DNA of 64,000 bases from Coriobacteriia bacterium (GTDB lineage Bacteria > Actinomycetota > Coriobacteriia > Coriobacteriales > Atopobiaceae). The notes under the pieces are model-generated. The model saw nothing but the letters and a program-made list of their open reading frames with translations. It was not told the origin of the DNA and did no database searches. The stretch is from contig JAUMVN010000001.1 of assembly GCA_030530145.1 (NCBI GenBank), forward strand, positions 124,001 through 188,000, given 5' to 3'. The position numbers and the translations under genes are program-made. Shown in pieces: positions 34,398-43,456 of this stretch (its first letter is position 1; every line of letters starts with the position of its first letter).

Positions 34398-35081
34398 CTA
34401 AGCGCCCGTATCTCCCCCGCCCTTCCGCGCGCGCTCCTCGGCCTTGCGGCGCTTGCGCTCGTCGCGCGCCTCATGCCGCTCCATGGCGGCCTCGGCCGCG
34501 GAGAAGCGGCAACCGCAGTAGTTCTGCCGGTACATGCCGAGCTCGCGGCTCTCGCGAGTTGCCTCCGGGTAGAAGGGCCGGAAGTCTTGCCAGACGGCCT
34601 CGAGCCCCTGCGCGGCGGCAGTCTTGGCAAGAAGCTCGCCGCAGTCGTCGAAGAGCTGGTAGGGCGAGACGGCGAGCGTGGTCGAGACGTGCGCGAAGCC
34701 CCGCTCGCGCGCGACCCGGCACGCCTCGGCGAGCCGCAGCGCGTAGCAGGCGCGGCACCGCGCGCGCCGGTCGAACCCGCGCGGCGAGACCGCGCGCTCC
34801 CAGGCCCCGCGGTCGTCGCCCGCAACCACAACGTCGACGTGGGCGACGTCGGCCGCCCACGCGCGGAGCGTCGAGAGGCGCAGCTCGTGCTCGGACACCG
34901 GCTGGATGTTCGGGTTCGTCCAGATGATCGTCGGCTCGAAGCCCTGCTCGCGCAGGAGCTTGACCGGCTCGAGCGAGCACGGCCCGCAGCAGGCGTGAAG
35001 AGCCAGGGGCACGCGGCCGCCCGCATGCCCCTGGCACTCGCTTACGTTAAATGAACCGCAGCTCACGGACCTATTACTCAC
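34398..35081 (-). CDS. queH: Epoxyqueuosine reductase QueH
   Basis: 227-residue Fe-S enzyme performing the last queuosine step, the non-cobalamin replacement for QueG (COG1636). Cys motifs HACCGPCS (N-terminal CC and C), CRACY in the middle, and YRQNYCGC towards the end are the expected cluster and metal ligands. The C-tail (RDERKRRKAEERARKGG) is basic. GTG at 35081 overlaps the SPFH gene stop by 8 bp; its SD is weak and later GTG codons (35066 or 35009 region) are possible. With tgt and queA it completes tRNA queuosine modification from salvaged preQ1. Confidence 0.9.
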   Translation of the reverse strand: MSNRSVSCGSFNVSECQGHAGGRVPLALHACCGPCSLEPVKLLREQGFEPTIIWTNPNIQPVSEHELRLSTLRAWAADVAHVDVVVAGDDRGAWERAVSPRGFDRRARCRACYALRLAEACRVARERGFAHVSTTLAVSPYQLFDDCGELLAKTAAAQGLEAVWQDFRPFYPEATRESRELGMYRQNYCGCRFSAAEAAMERHEARDERKRRKAEERARKGGGDTGA

Positions 35082-35982
35082 CGCCCTGCGGGTTCGGCGT
35101 CACGTGCGCGGCCACCTGCTGCTTATAGAAGTCGGCCGACGCGGCGAAGTCGCCCGGCAGCACGACAGACGAGGAACCCTTCGCGGCGAACGCCTCCATC
35201 ATGGACACCCACTGCGTGTACTCGAAGAGCCGGTTCGCCTCGGCGCTTGAGAGCTCGGAACCCTTGATGGTGTCGATGGACTCCTTGATGCCGCGGGCGA
35301 TGGCGATGCGCTGGTCCGCGATGCCCTTGCCCTCGGCGGCCATGGCCTCGGCCTTGGCCTGCGCGGCGATGACGGTCTTCGCGCGGGCGGCGTTGGCGTC
35401 GTTCTGCGCGGAGGCGAGGTTGTTCTTCGACGCGACGATGCGGTTCATCGACTCCTGGACCTCCTTCGGCAGGCGGATCGAGGTGATGAGGGTGGTCACG
35501 AGCACGTAGCCGTAATCGAGCATCTTCTTTGCCACGACCTCGTCGATGGAGGTGGCGATGGCGTCCTTCTCGGAGAAGACCTCGTCGAGCGTGCGGTTCG
35601 GAATCTGGCTGCGCAGGGCGTCGGCCAGGTAGTCCTTCATCTGCGCGACGGGGTCGGTGAGCGTATAGAAGCTCTTCCAGATGCCCGACTCCTCGCCGCC
35701 GTGGATGTTCGTCTGGTCCACGTGGTACTGGATGGACACGTCGAGCTCGATGGTCACGTTGTCGGAGGTCTTCGCGTCGAAGGTCATGTGCTCGTCCTCG
35801 GTCATGAGGTCGACGTCGTGGGTCATATCGACGAACGGCACCTTGACGTGGAAGCCGGGTCCGGCGATCCCCGCGAAGCGGCCCAGGCGCTCGATGATGG
35901 CCACGTGCTGCTGGCGCACGACGTAGCCGGTGGACAGGACGGTCGCGGCGACGACCACCGCGAGGACGATCAAGAGAATCAT
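35074..35982 (-). CDS. SPFH/band-7 membrane protein (HflC/paraslipin-like)
   Basis: 302 residues. One N-terminal membrane helix (residues 2-20) is followed by the SPFH domain (QQHVAIIERLGRFAGIAGPGFHVKVPFVD, ~25-185, ending LVTTLITSIRLPKEVQESMNRI), then an Ala/Lys/Glu coiled region (~195-245) for oligomerisation. Such proteins form membrane rings tied to lipid domains and protease control. ATG at 35982 follows AAGGAG at 10 nt; the longer N-terminus back to 36036 has no SD. No NfeD-type partner is adjacent; queH overlaps its stop, probably only by compaction. Confidence 0.9.
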   Translation of the reverse strand: MILLIVLAVVVAATVLSTGYVVRQQHVAIIERLGRFAGIAGPGFHVKVPFVDMTHDVDLMTEDEHMTFDAKTSDNVTIELDVSIQYHVDQTNIHGGEESGIWKSFYTLTDPVAQMKDYLADALRSQIPNRTLDEVFSEKDAIATSIDEVVAKKMLDYGYVLVTTLITSIRLPKEVQESMNRIVASKNNLASAQNDANAARAKTVIAAQAKAEAMAAEGKGIADQRIAIARGIKESIDTIKGSELSSAEANRLFEYTQWVSMMEAFAAKGSSSVVLPGDFAASADFYKQQVAAHVTPNPQGGE

Positions 35983-36089
35983 TGCGATTACGCTCCTTCG
36001 CATAGGGGACGGCGCGGGCAGCGCGCCTGGTTGCACCTAACTATACGGTGACGCCGTGCCGAATCCGTGACCGAATCCGTGACCTAGGC

Positions 36090-36626
36090 CTACGATTCCG
36101 TATCAGAGAGGAGCACGATGCCGAACTCCGCGTCGGCAACGTGCGTGCACGTCGGCTCGCGGACGATCTCGGCGGCCATGAGAAGGTCGCCGGCGCACCC
36201 CGACAGATGGGTCGCCGCGAGCGCGACGGCGAGCGCGGGGCGCCCGGCCGCCACGGCCAGCGCGGCGAGCGCCGCCGTCACCAGCACCGAGGGGGCGAGC
36301 AGCACGCAGACCTCCGCCGCCCTTCTCGCCACCGCGCCGTTCGCGCTCGTGTACAGGAAGGCGTCCTTGACGCCGAACGTCACGTGGGCGCCGGGCACGA
36401 GCAGCTTGAACGCCGCCGCGTGAACGAGTTCGTGGACGGGCAGCGCCGCGAGCGACCCCGCAACCAGCCAGATCGCCCACCGAAGCCCGAACGCCTCGGC
36501 GGCGCCCGCCGCGAACATGAGCGCGCAAGCAGCGGCGCCGGCGACCAGAAACGCCAGCGACCAGGCGACCATCCGGCCCCGCAGCGCCTCATCCGCGAGG
36601 ATGTCTATGTCGGCGATTTTTCTCAT
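36090..36626 (-). CDS. DUF3267-type putative membrane zinc metalloprotease
   Basis: 178 residues with four predicted membrane helices (~30-50, 55-78, 115-138, 140-160). The HExxH-like motif is PVHELVHAAAF (~77-87), with a possible third ligand in ATHLSGCAGDLLMAAEI, as in DUF3267 proteins (SpoIVFB/site-2-protease-like architecture). ATG at 36626 follows GGGTGG; it is divergent from metG, with 87 bp between starts. Substrate unknown. Confidence 0.78.
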   Translation of the reverse strand: MRKIADIDILADEALRGRMVAWSLAFLVAGAAACALMFAAGAAEAFGLRWAIWLVAGSLAALPVHELVHAAAFKLLVPGAHVTFGVKDAFLYTSANGAVARRAAEVCVLLAPSVLVTAALAALAVAAGRPALAVALAATHLSGCAGDLLMAAEIVREPTCTHVADAEFGIVLLSDTES

Positions 36627-36713
36627 GCCACCCAGATTACTCCGGCCGCCGCCCAATGTGGGATACTAAGCAGGTTGAAACCCGATTCAGGCGCAACGCA
36701 AAGGAGCAACGCG

Positions 36714-38747
36714 ATGCCCGAGACCCGCCCGACCTTCCCCAAGCGCGCCGTCGTCACCGGCGGCATGCCCTACGGCAACAAGAACCTGCACTTCGGCCAC
36801 ATCGGCGGCGTCTTCGTGCCCGCCGACTTCTTCGCCCGGTTCCTCCGCGACCGCATCGGCAAGAAGAACGTCCTGTTCGTCTCCGGCACCGACTGCTACG
36901 GCTCCCCCATCATGGAGGGCTACCGCAAGAAGGTTGAGAACGAGGGCTACGAGGGCACCATCTACGACTACGTGGGCGCCAACCACGCCGCCCAGAAGGC
37001 CGCGCTCGACGCCTACGAGATCAGCCTCGATATCTTCGAGGGCTCCGGCCTCGAGCCCGCGCGCACCTATCACCACAACCTGACCGACGACCTGCTGCGG
37101 CGCCTCCACGAGCGCGGCTACCTCACCAAGCGCTCCACGCGCCAGTTCTACGACGCGCAGGCCGGCACCTTCCTCAACGGGCGCCAGGTCATCGGCCGCT
37201 GCCCCGTGCGCGGCTGCAAGTCCGAGAAGGCCTACGCCGACGAGTGCGACCTCGGCCACCAGTTCGACCCCGAGGAGCTCATCGCCCCCGTCTCGCAGCT
37301 CACCGGCACCACGCCGGAGCTCCGCCCCGTCGACAACTGGTACTTCGACCTGCCGACGTTCCGCCCCGAGCTCGAGGCCCTCATGGACGAGTGGGACGCC
37401 GACCCGCAGGTCCGCGCCATCGTGACCAAGACCGTCCGCGAGTCGCTCGTCGACCCCGTCATCTACGTGCAGACCAAGTTCCGCGAGGCCTTCGACGCCG
37501 TCGAGGAGAAGCTCCCCGCCCACAGCCTCACCGAGGCCGAGGGCAACCAGCAGTCCTTCTCCGTGACCTTCGCCGACTGGGAGGCCCGCGACGAGGCGCG
37601 CGAGGTGCTCGACGCCGGCGGCGTGCGCTTCCGCACCGGCAAGTGCCTGCTGCCGTTCCGCATCACCGGCAATATCGAATGGGGCGTGCCCGCGCCCGAG
37701 CTCGAGGGCACGAAGGACCTCACCGTTTGGTGCTGGCCCGAGAGCCTCTGGGCCCCGATCAGCTTCACGCAGACGGCCCTCGGCGAGGACGAGAAGGCCG
37801 GCGGCGAGCGCTACTCGAGCTACGACTGGCGCGACTGGTGGTGCGCCGACGACGCGCGCGTCTACCAGTTCATCGGCCAGGACAACATCTACTTCTACTG
37901 CGTGGCGCAGCCGGCCCTCTGGGACGCGCTCGACTGGGGCCTCTTCCAGGACACGCCCATCGCCAACTACCACATCCTCTTTATGAACAAGAAGGCCTCG
38001 AGCTCCGGCGCCATCAAGCCGCCGATGGCCGCCGAGCTGCTGGACGTCTACACGCCCGAGCAGCTGCGCGCCCACTGGCTCTCGCTCGGGCTCGACCAGA
38101 AGGCCGTGAGCTTCAACCCCAAGCCCTTCGACACGAGCGTCTCGCACAAGGACAAGAAGACCGGCGAGGAGGTCCTCGTCAAGGACGACCCGCGCATCGT
38201 GGACCCGGCGCTCAAGGAGTCGGCGTTCCTCACGAACATCTTCAACCGCCTCGCTCGCAGCTGCTTCTACGGCGCGAACAACGTCTGCGGTGCCAAGCTC
38301 CCCGCGGCCGCGCCGCACGCCGAGGTCGTCGAAGCCTGCCGCAAGGCGACGCTCGACTTCGAGGCCGCGGCCCACGCCTTCGACGCCCACGGCGCCCTCG
38401 GCATCGCAGAGGAGCTAGCCCGCGCCGAGAACAAGCGCTGGGACGACGCGAGCAAGGCGGCCAAGGGCGACGACGAGGCCTACGCGCAGGCCCTCGCCGA
38501 CGCGTTCTGCGCGCTGCGCACGGTCACGCTGCTCATGCACCCCGCGGTCCCCGGCGGCTGCGAGAAGATCTGCGAGCACATGGGCTTTGACGCGGACATC
38601 TTCTTTAGCTGGGAGCACGCCTTCGAGGGCCCGGCCGAGCTCGCCGCGCTCGCAGGCGAGAAGCTTGAAGAGCACGCCATCGTGCCGCTGCCGCCTCGCT
38701 TCGACTTCTTCGAGAAGCACCCGAGCCAGGTGAAGAAGGGCAAGTAG
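36714..38747 (+). CDS. metG: Methionyl-tRNA synthetase-like class I tRNA ligase, divergent
   Basis: 677 residues. The HIGH signature is HFGHIGG (residues 22-28) after TGGMPYGNKNL; MetRS features include FVSGTDCYGSP and a Zn knuckle CPVRGC...CDLGH. The anticodon-binding helical domain (~430-640) follows, with FNRLARSCFYGANN. The KMSKS position reads FMNKKASSSGA (~425), lacking the usual second Lys-Ser order. No C-terminal tRNA-binding (TRBD) domain is present. ATG at 36714 follows AAAGGAG. If the window's organism has no other MetRS, this is the housekeeping enzyme; otherwise it is a paralogue with altered specificity. Confidence 0.85.
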   Translation: MPETRPTFPKRAVVTGGMPYGNKNLHFGHIGGVFVPADFFARFLRDRIGKKNVLFVSGTDCYGSPIMEGYRKKVENEGYEGTIYDYVGANHAAQKAALDAYEISLDIFEGSGLEPARTYHHNLTDDLLRRLHERGYLTKRSTRQFYDAQAGTFLNGRQVIGRCPVRGCKSEKAYADECDLGHQFDPEELIAPVSQLTGTTPELRPVDNWYFDLPTFRPELEALMDEWDADPQVRAIVTKTVRESLVDPVIYVQTKFREAFDAVEEKLPAHSLTEAEGNQQSFSVTFADWEARDEAREVLDAGGVRFRTGKCLLPFRITGNIEWGVPAPELEGTKDLTVWCWPESLWAPISFTQTALGEDEKAGGERYSSYDWRDWWCADDARVYQFIGQDNIYFYCVAQPALWDALDWGLFQDTPIANYHILFMNKKASSSGAIKPPMAAELLDVYTPEQLRAHWLSLGLDQKAVSFNPKPFDTSVSHKDKKTGEEVLVKDDPRIVDPALKESAFLTNIFNRLARSCFYGANNVCGAKLPAAAPHAEVVEACRKATLDFEAAAHAFDAHGALGIAEELARAENKRWDDASKAAKGDDEAYAQALADAFCALRTVTLLMHPAVPGGCEKICEHMGFDADIFFSWEHAFEGPAELAALAGEKLEEHAIVPLPPRFDFFEKHPSQVKKGK

Positions 38748-38765
38748 CCCCCAAGTCGCCTCATC

Positions 38766-38803
38766 GGCCGCCCGGAACCCACGTCCGGGCGGCCTTCTTC
38801 TTT
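38766..38803 (+). terminator. Terminator of metG
   Basis: GGCCGCCCGGA/TCCGGGCGGCC stem with TTCTTCTTT, 19 bp past the stop. Confidence 0.92.
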
Positions 38804-38895
38804 GCCCAGCGAACCTGACGGCGCCCGACCCGTTCGATTCGGCACCGTGATCCCCAAGCCAGCGCAACAATCGCAACCCCTCAGAAGGAGCCCCC

Positions 38896-40353
38896 ATGCC
38901 CGTCACTCCCCCGCCCGTCCACGTCCCGAGCCCCTACGAGCGCCCGAAGTCCAACCTCGTCGCCCGCGTCGACGTCCCCACAGAGGACGGCGCGCGCATC
39001 GCGGCCTTCGTCTACGCGCCGCACGGCGTCCGCGACGAGCCTGGGCGCCCCTTCGGCATCTCCGGCGAGGTCCCGCCCGTGCTCATGCTCCACGGCAACG
39101 GAGAGGAGCACGGTATCTTCGGCCCTGTCATCGACGCGGTCGTAGCCACCGGCCGCCCGGTCATTGCCGTCGATTCCCGCAGCCAGGGCGAGTCGACCCG
39201 CGGCGAGGCGCCCCTCGCCTACGAGCTCATGGCCGCCGACGCCGTCGAGGTCATGAACCGCCTCGGCGTCTGGGACTGCCACGTGCTCGGCTTCTCAGAC
39301 GGCGGCATCCTGGGCCTTATCCTCGCCCGCGACTGGGGCGACCACGTGCTCTCGCTCACCGCGTCCGGCGCGAACCTCACACCCGCGGGCCTTCCGGAGG
39401 AGGACCAGCGCTTTATGGCGGAGGCCGCCGAGGCTAACGCCGCCTGGGCCGCCGAGGGCTGGGAAGGCGAGCGCGACGAGGAGGGCAACGAGGTCCCCTC
39501 GCCCGCCGAGGCCGGGCGCATCGCCGAGCTCCTGCAGCTCATGGTCGACCAGCCGCAGATCGACGCCGAGAGCCTCGGCTCCATCCGCTGCCCCGTCACC
39601 GTGATGGCCGGCGAGTTCGACGTCATCCTGCCCGAGGAGACCGAGCGCATCGCGGCGGCGATCCCGAGCGCCGAGACCTATATCGTCCCCGGCGCGGGTC
39701 ACACCCTGCCTAAAGAGACCCCCGGCATCATGGCCGAGGTGCTGCTCGAGACCATCGCGCAAAACGACGCGCGCCACCCCGCTCTCGACCTCGACGCCCC
39801 CTCCGACGTGCTCGTCGTTCCCATCGACGAATCCTGGGCCGACGCCGTGGACGAGATGTACGCCCACGTGACGGACGCCCCCGGCACGAGCGGCTGGGTC
39901 GAGGGCATCTGGCCGCCGGCCGGCCTCGCGCGCGAGCTGCTTTGCGCCGGCAAGACGCTCGCCGCGCTCGACCCCGCGACGGCCGAGCTGCTGGGCGCGG
40001 TCTCGGTGGACTTCGACGCCGACATGGGCGACGGCTGGGAGGCCGGGCACGGCCGCGGCCAAGGCGGCGCCGATTGGGAACCGCTGCCCGAGGGAACCGT
40101 CGCCTGCTACCACCTGCTCGCCGTCGACCCCGCGGCGCACGGTCGCCACGTGGCGAGCGCGCTTCTCGCCGCCGCGGCCGAGCGCGCCCGGGACCTCGGC
40201 GCGAGCATCGTGCGCATCAACACGAGCGTGGCCAACGTCGAGGCGAACAACCTCTATGCGCGCGAAGGCTTCACGCGCCACAAGCCCATCTGGCTCCCCT
40301 ACCCGGGCCTTCCGCTACCGGGCTACACAAACCTCTGGGAGAAGGAGCTCTAG
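38896..40353 (+). CDS. Alpha/beta hydrolase fused to GNAT acetyltransferase
   Basis: 485 residues. Residues ~20-290 are an alpha/beta hydrolase: oxyanion region MLHGNGEEH, DSRSQGES, nucleophile elbow GFSDGG (Ser ~135), acid in AGEFDVILP, and His in PGAGHTLPKE. Residues ~300-485 are a GNAT domain: VVPIDESWADAVDEMY at its start, acetyl-CoA motif A HLLAVDPAAHGRHVASALL, and NTSVANVEANNLYAREGF at the end. A hydrolase and an N- or O-acetyltransferase in one chain suggests sequential processing of one small molecule; the substrate is unknown. ATG at 38896 follows AGAAGGAG. Confidence 0.88.
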   Translation: MPVTPPPVHVPSPYERPKSNLVARVDVPTEDGARIAAFVYAPHGVRDEPGRPFGISGEVPPVLMLHGNGEEHGIFGPVIDAVVATGRPVIAVDSRSQGESTRGEAPLAYELMAADAVEVMNRLGVWDCHVLGFSDGGILGLILARDWGDHVLSLTASGANLTPAGLPEEDQRFMAEAAEANAAWAAEGWEGERDEEGNEVPSPAEAGRIAELLQLMVDQPQIDAESLGSIRCPVTVMAGEFDVILPEETERIAAAIPSAETYIVPGAGHTLPKETPGIMAEVLLETIAQNDARHPALDLDAPSDVLVVPIDESWADAVDEMYAHVTDAPGTSGWVEGIWPPAGLARELLCAGKTLAALDPATAELLGAVSVDFDADMGDGWEAGHGRGQGGADWEPLPEGTVACYHLLAVDPAAHGRHVASALLAAAAERARDLGASIVRINTSVANVEANNLYAREGFTRHKPIWLPYPGLPLPGYTNLWEKEL

Positions 40354-40405
40354 CCGCCCTCCCTGGCAAGAGGCACGGCTCTTCCTTTGGCCCTTACGCG
40401 AACAA

Positions 40406-40447
40406 AGCGCCGCGGACACGCTGGTCCGCGGCGCTTCTCGCTTCTTT
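40406..40447 (+). terminator. Terminator of the hydrolase-GNAT gene
   Basis: AGCGCCGCGGA/TCCGCGGCGCT stem (40406-40435) followed by TCTCGCTTCTTTT. It lies before the convergent cyclase gene. Confidence 0.85.
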
Positions 40448-40460
40448 TACATCCCCGTCG

Positions 40461-41213
40461 CTACTCGAACACTGCGACGACGCGCGCGGGAAGCCCCGTC
40501 GCGCCCTCGATCCGCGGCCAGCTCACGAACACGATGGCGCCCGTGGCCGGCACCTGGTCCAGGCTTGCCATGACCTCGACCTGGATGTGCCCCTGGTCGA
40601 GGACCCATCGCTCGCAGGCGAGGTCGTCGGCCTCGACCGCGAGGAAGCTGGCGTCGGTGTCGAAGGTCTCGTGACCGTTCACCTTGATGCCGCGCTCGTT
40701 GTAGAGGAACTGAAGCGCCGGCAGCGACCAACCGGGCGCGTGCTCGCCGCCCTCCTCGTCGAAGTTGTTGAGCGCGTCGTTGTCCGGCCAGCGCTTCGAC
40801 CAGTCGGTGCGCAGCGCGACGAACGACCCCTCGGGGATGCGCCCGTGCTCGGCCTCCCAGGCCTCGATGTCGGCGACCGTCACGGCGGTGTCGGGGCCCT
40901 CGGCCGCCACCTTCGCGGTGAGGTCGATCACCACGAGCGGCAGCGCTAGGTACTCGGGGCCGAACGCCTCGGAGCCGGCCTTGCCGGCCGTGAAGTGGCT
41001 CGGGAAGTCGACGTGCGTGCCGAACTGGCCGGGGAATTTGTATGTCTGGATGCGGCAGGAGAGGATCTCCTCGTCGTAGTCGAACACCGTGTTGCAGAGC
41101 TCGACCACGCCGTCGGGCATGCCTCCCCAGTAGGGGCTATCGTTGGTCAGCGGATGGGAAAGCTCCACCCACGTGCATTGCTTCAGCTTGTCGAGGTCTG
41201 CCCAGAGGCTCAT
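40461..41213 (-). CDS. Cyclase-family metal hydrolase (kynurenine-formamidase-like)
   Basis: 250 residues. The family metal motif HxGTHxDxPxHF reads QFGTHVDFPSHF (~residues 70-80). LSHPLTNDSPYW near the start, GSFVALRTDWSKRW in the middle and HETFDTDAS later fit the COG1878 cyclase fold. Members hydrolyse formylkynurenine, isatin or other amides and lactones; the substrate here cannot be chosen. ATG at 41213 follows GGAAGCG. Monocistronic between the kinase gene and a convergent neighbour. Confidence 0.85.
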   Translation of the reverse strand: MSLWADLDKLKQCTWVELSHPLTNDSPYWGGMPDGVVELCNTVFDYDEEILSCRIQTYKFPGQFGTHVDFPSHFTAGKAGSEAFGPEYLALPLVVIDLTAKVAAEGPDTAVTVADIEAWEAEHGRIPEGSFVALRTDWSKRWPDNDALNNFDEEGGEHAPGWSLPALQFLYNERGIKVNGHETFDTDASFLAVEADDLACERWVLDQGHIQVEVMASLDQVPATGAIVFVSWPRIEGATGLPARVVAVFE

Positions 41214-41338
41214 GGTCGCTTCCTTTCGACGGCGTGGCACTTAGCTTATGGAAAGGATAACGGCAATAAACCCCCGGTCACGCACGGCATTTGCTGCAAC
41301 TGGCTATCGGAGAAGCCGGGAGCCAGTTGCAGGGGGCC

Positions 41339-42739
41339 TCAGAAGGAGACGGTGATGCTGGTCCCCTTGCCGAGGTCGCTCTCGAGCCTGATGTCGGCAT
41401 CGTGGAACGCGGCGGCGTGCTTGACGATGGCCAGGCCCAGGCCCGTGCCGCCCATATCGCGGCTGCGGCCCTTGTCCACGCGGTAGAAGCGCTCGAAGAC
41501 CTTCTGCTGCGCCTCCTCGGGGATGCCGATTCCCGTGTCGCTCACCCGCAGCGTCGGCCTCCCGTCGACGGGGAGCACCCATACGAAGACCCGGCCGCCC
41601 TCCCGGTTGTAGCGGATGGCGTTCTCGACGAGGTTCTTGACGAGCTCGTCGAGCAGGCGCGCATTGCCCTCGATGCAGGTCGAGACGCCCTCGCACTTAA
41701 GGCGCACGCCCGCCTTCTTCGCGCGGCGCTCGAGTCGGCTGCAGACGTCGCGGGCCACCCCGAGCAGGTCGACCCGCTCGCTCGGCCCGAAGAGCGAGTC
41801 GCGCTCGCCGGCGCGCTCCGTCTCGTCGAGCTTCGAGAGCATGAGGATGTCGTTCACGAGGCTCGACAGCCGGCGCGCATCCTTGTAGATGCGGTCGGCG
41901 AAGTCCTGGACGTCCTCGGGGCGGCAGATGCCGTCGCGTATGAGCTCGGCCGCGCCGCTGATGCTCGCGATGGGCGTCTTCAGCTCGTGCGTCACGTTGC
42001 TCGTGAACTCGCGGCGCATGTCGTTGGCGTCCTGGATGGCGCTCATGCGACTGATGAGCTGCTTATGCTGCTCGTTCAGGCGGCAGACCAGGGGGCCGAG
42101 CTCCTCATAGGGCGCGCTCGTTTCCTCGGCGGCCGGGTCGATCTCGAGGATGGGGCGCACGATGCCCGCCGAGAGCCGGCGCGCGACGAACCAGCTCACG
42201 CCCACGACGGCGCACGCGAGCGCGATGAGCAGCATCATGTCGTTGGAGAGAAACGCCACGACGCTCGCGCGCTCGACCGAGATGCGCAGCACGTCGCCCG
42301 ACTCGAGCCGCTGCGCGTTGTAGAGGCTCACGTAGCCCACCGTCTGTGAGCTGCGGTCGGATTGCCCGCGGCCGTCGGCCAGCGCCGCCGCGACCTCGGG
42401 GCGGTCGGCATGGTTCGGCAGCGTCGAGGCCTCCGCGGAGCTGTCGTAGAGCACCTGACCGTCGGGCGCGACGAGCGTCGCGCGCAGGTTGCCGAGGGAA
42501 AGCGAGGCGAGCACCGAGGGGTCGTCCTCGGTCTGGTCGAGCAGCGAGCACAGCGTCTCGCACTCTCCGGCCAGCTGCTCGTGCTCATCGGCGAGGAAGG
42601 CGTTCTGGAAGACGAACGCGGAGGCCGCCGTGACCACGACGGCCACGGCGGCGCAAGCGGTGACGAGCGCCAAGAAGACCTGGCTCGAGAGCGAGGTCTT
42701 CTTGGCGCCGCCGGATGTATTGAACGGACCCCAGGTCAA
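41339..42739 (-). CDS. phoR: Phosphate-type sensor histidine kinase (PhoR-like)
   Basis: 466-residue membrane sensor. TM1 is ~21-45, the extracytoplasmic domain ~46-165, and TM2 ~166-186. A HAMP-like linker leads to HisKA with the phospho-His H241 in VTHELKTPIASISG. The ATPase domain has N box NLVENAIRYN, G1 DTGIGI, F and G2 GGTGLGLAIVKHAA. It lies 9 bp after the response-regulator gene at the end of the pst run, so it is inferred to sense Pi status through PstSCAB-PhoU. Confidence 0.92.
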   Translation of the reverse strand: MTWGPFNTSGGAKKTSLSSQVFLALVTACAAVAVVVTAASAFVFQNAFLADEHEQLAGECETLCSLLDQTEDDPSVLASLSLGNLRATLVAPDGQVLYDSSAEASTLPNHADRPEVAAALADGRGQSDRSSQTVGYVSLYNAQRLESGDVLRISVERASVVAFLSNDMMLLIALACAVVGVSWFVARRLSAGIVRPILEIDPAAEETSAPYEELGPLVCRLNEQHKQLISRMSAIQDANDMRREFTSNVTHELKTPIASISGAAELIRDGICRPEDVQDFADRIYKDARRLSSLVNDILMLSKLDETERAGERDSLFGPSERVDLLGVARDVCSRLERRAKKAGVRLKCEGVSTCIEGNARLLDELVKNLVENAIRYNREGGRVFVWVLPVDGRPTLRVSDTGIGIPEEAQQKVFERFYRVDKGRSRDMGGTGLGLAIVKHAAAFHDADIRLESDLGKGTSITVSF

Positions 42740-42748
42740 AGGCGCTCC

Positions 42749-43441
42749 TTAGCCGTGGACGCGGTAGCCGACGCCGCGAACCGTCTCGATGAGGTCGCTC
42801 GCGTCGCCGAGCTTGGCGCGGATCTGCTGGACATGGACGTCGACCGTGCGGGAGCCGCCGTCGAAGTCCCAGCCCCACACGCGCTGGAGCAGGGTCTCGC
42901 GCGAGAAGACGACACCCGGGGACTTCATGAGGAAGCTCAGGAGGTCGAACTCGCGCATCGTGAGCTGCAGCTCGCGCCCGTCGAGCGTCGCCTCGCGCCG
43001 GTCGGGCCACACCGAGACCGGCCCGACGGTCAGGCACTCGGACTCGGCCTGCGCAGGCTCGCGCCCCGCGCGGCGCAGCAGCGCGCGCGTGCGGCTCACC
43101 ATCTCCATCATCCCGAAAGGCTTGGAGAGGTAGTCGTCGGCGCCCCCGTCGAGGGCGCGGACCTTATCGAGCTCGGTGTCCTTGGCCGTGAGCATCATCA
43201 CGGGGACGTTGGCGAGCCCGGGCATCTTGCGGATACGCGCCAGGATGTCGAGGCCGTCGGCGTCCGGGAGCATGATGTCGAGAAGCACGGCGTCGGGCGT
43301 CCGCTCGGCGCACGCGCGCCGGAACTCGGCGTCGTTCGCGCAGCCCACGGCCTCGATGCCGCCCTGTCCTAAGGCGTAGACCGTAAGCTCGCGGATGTTC
43401 TTGTCGTCCTCGACGTAATAGACCACGTTCGATGCTCCCAT
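42749..43441 (-). CDS. phoP: OmpR/PhoB-family response regulator
   Basis: 230 residues. The receiver domain (VVYYVEDDKNIREL, phospho-acceptor Asp in AVLLDIMLPDADG, Lys in DDYLSKPF) is followed by a winged-helix output domain (REFDLLSFLMKSPGVVFSRETLLQRVWGWD...RTVDVHVQQIRAKL). ATG at 43441 is used; GTG at 43450 would add three residues. Placement between phoU and the kinase gene makes it the likely PhoB/PhoP of the phosphate regulon. Confidence 0.93.
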   Translation of the reverse strand: MGASNVVYYVEDDKNIRELTVYALGQGGIEAVGCANDAEFRRACAERTPDAVLLDIMLPDADGLDILARIRKMPGLANVPVMMLTAKDTELDKVRALDGGADDYLSKPFGMMEMVSRTRALLRRAGREPAQAESECLTVGPVSVWPDRREATLDGRELQLTMREFDLLSFLMKSPGVVFSRETLLQRVWGWDFDGGSRTVDVHVQQIRAKLGDASDLIETVRGVGYRVHG

Positions 43442-43456
43442 CGTGTGCACGCTTCC

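Noticed and set aside
41290-41335. A further copy of the cassette unit (TTTGCTGCAACTGG) after the histidine kinase gene
   Set aside because: Only the TTGCTGCAAC half matches; there is no CGCCCC box at the right distance and no 41-bp repeat. It is a simple hairpin GCAACTGGCT/AGCCAGTTGC, probably the 3' end of the kinase transcript.
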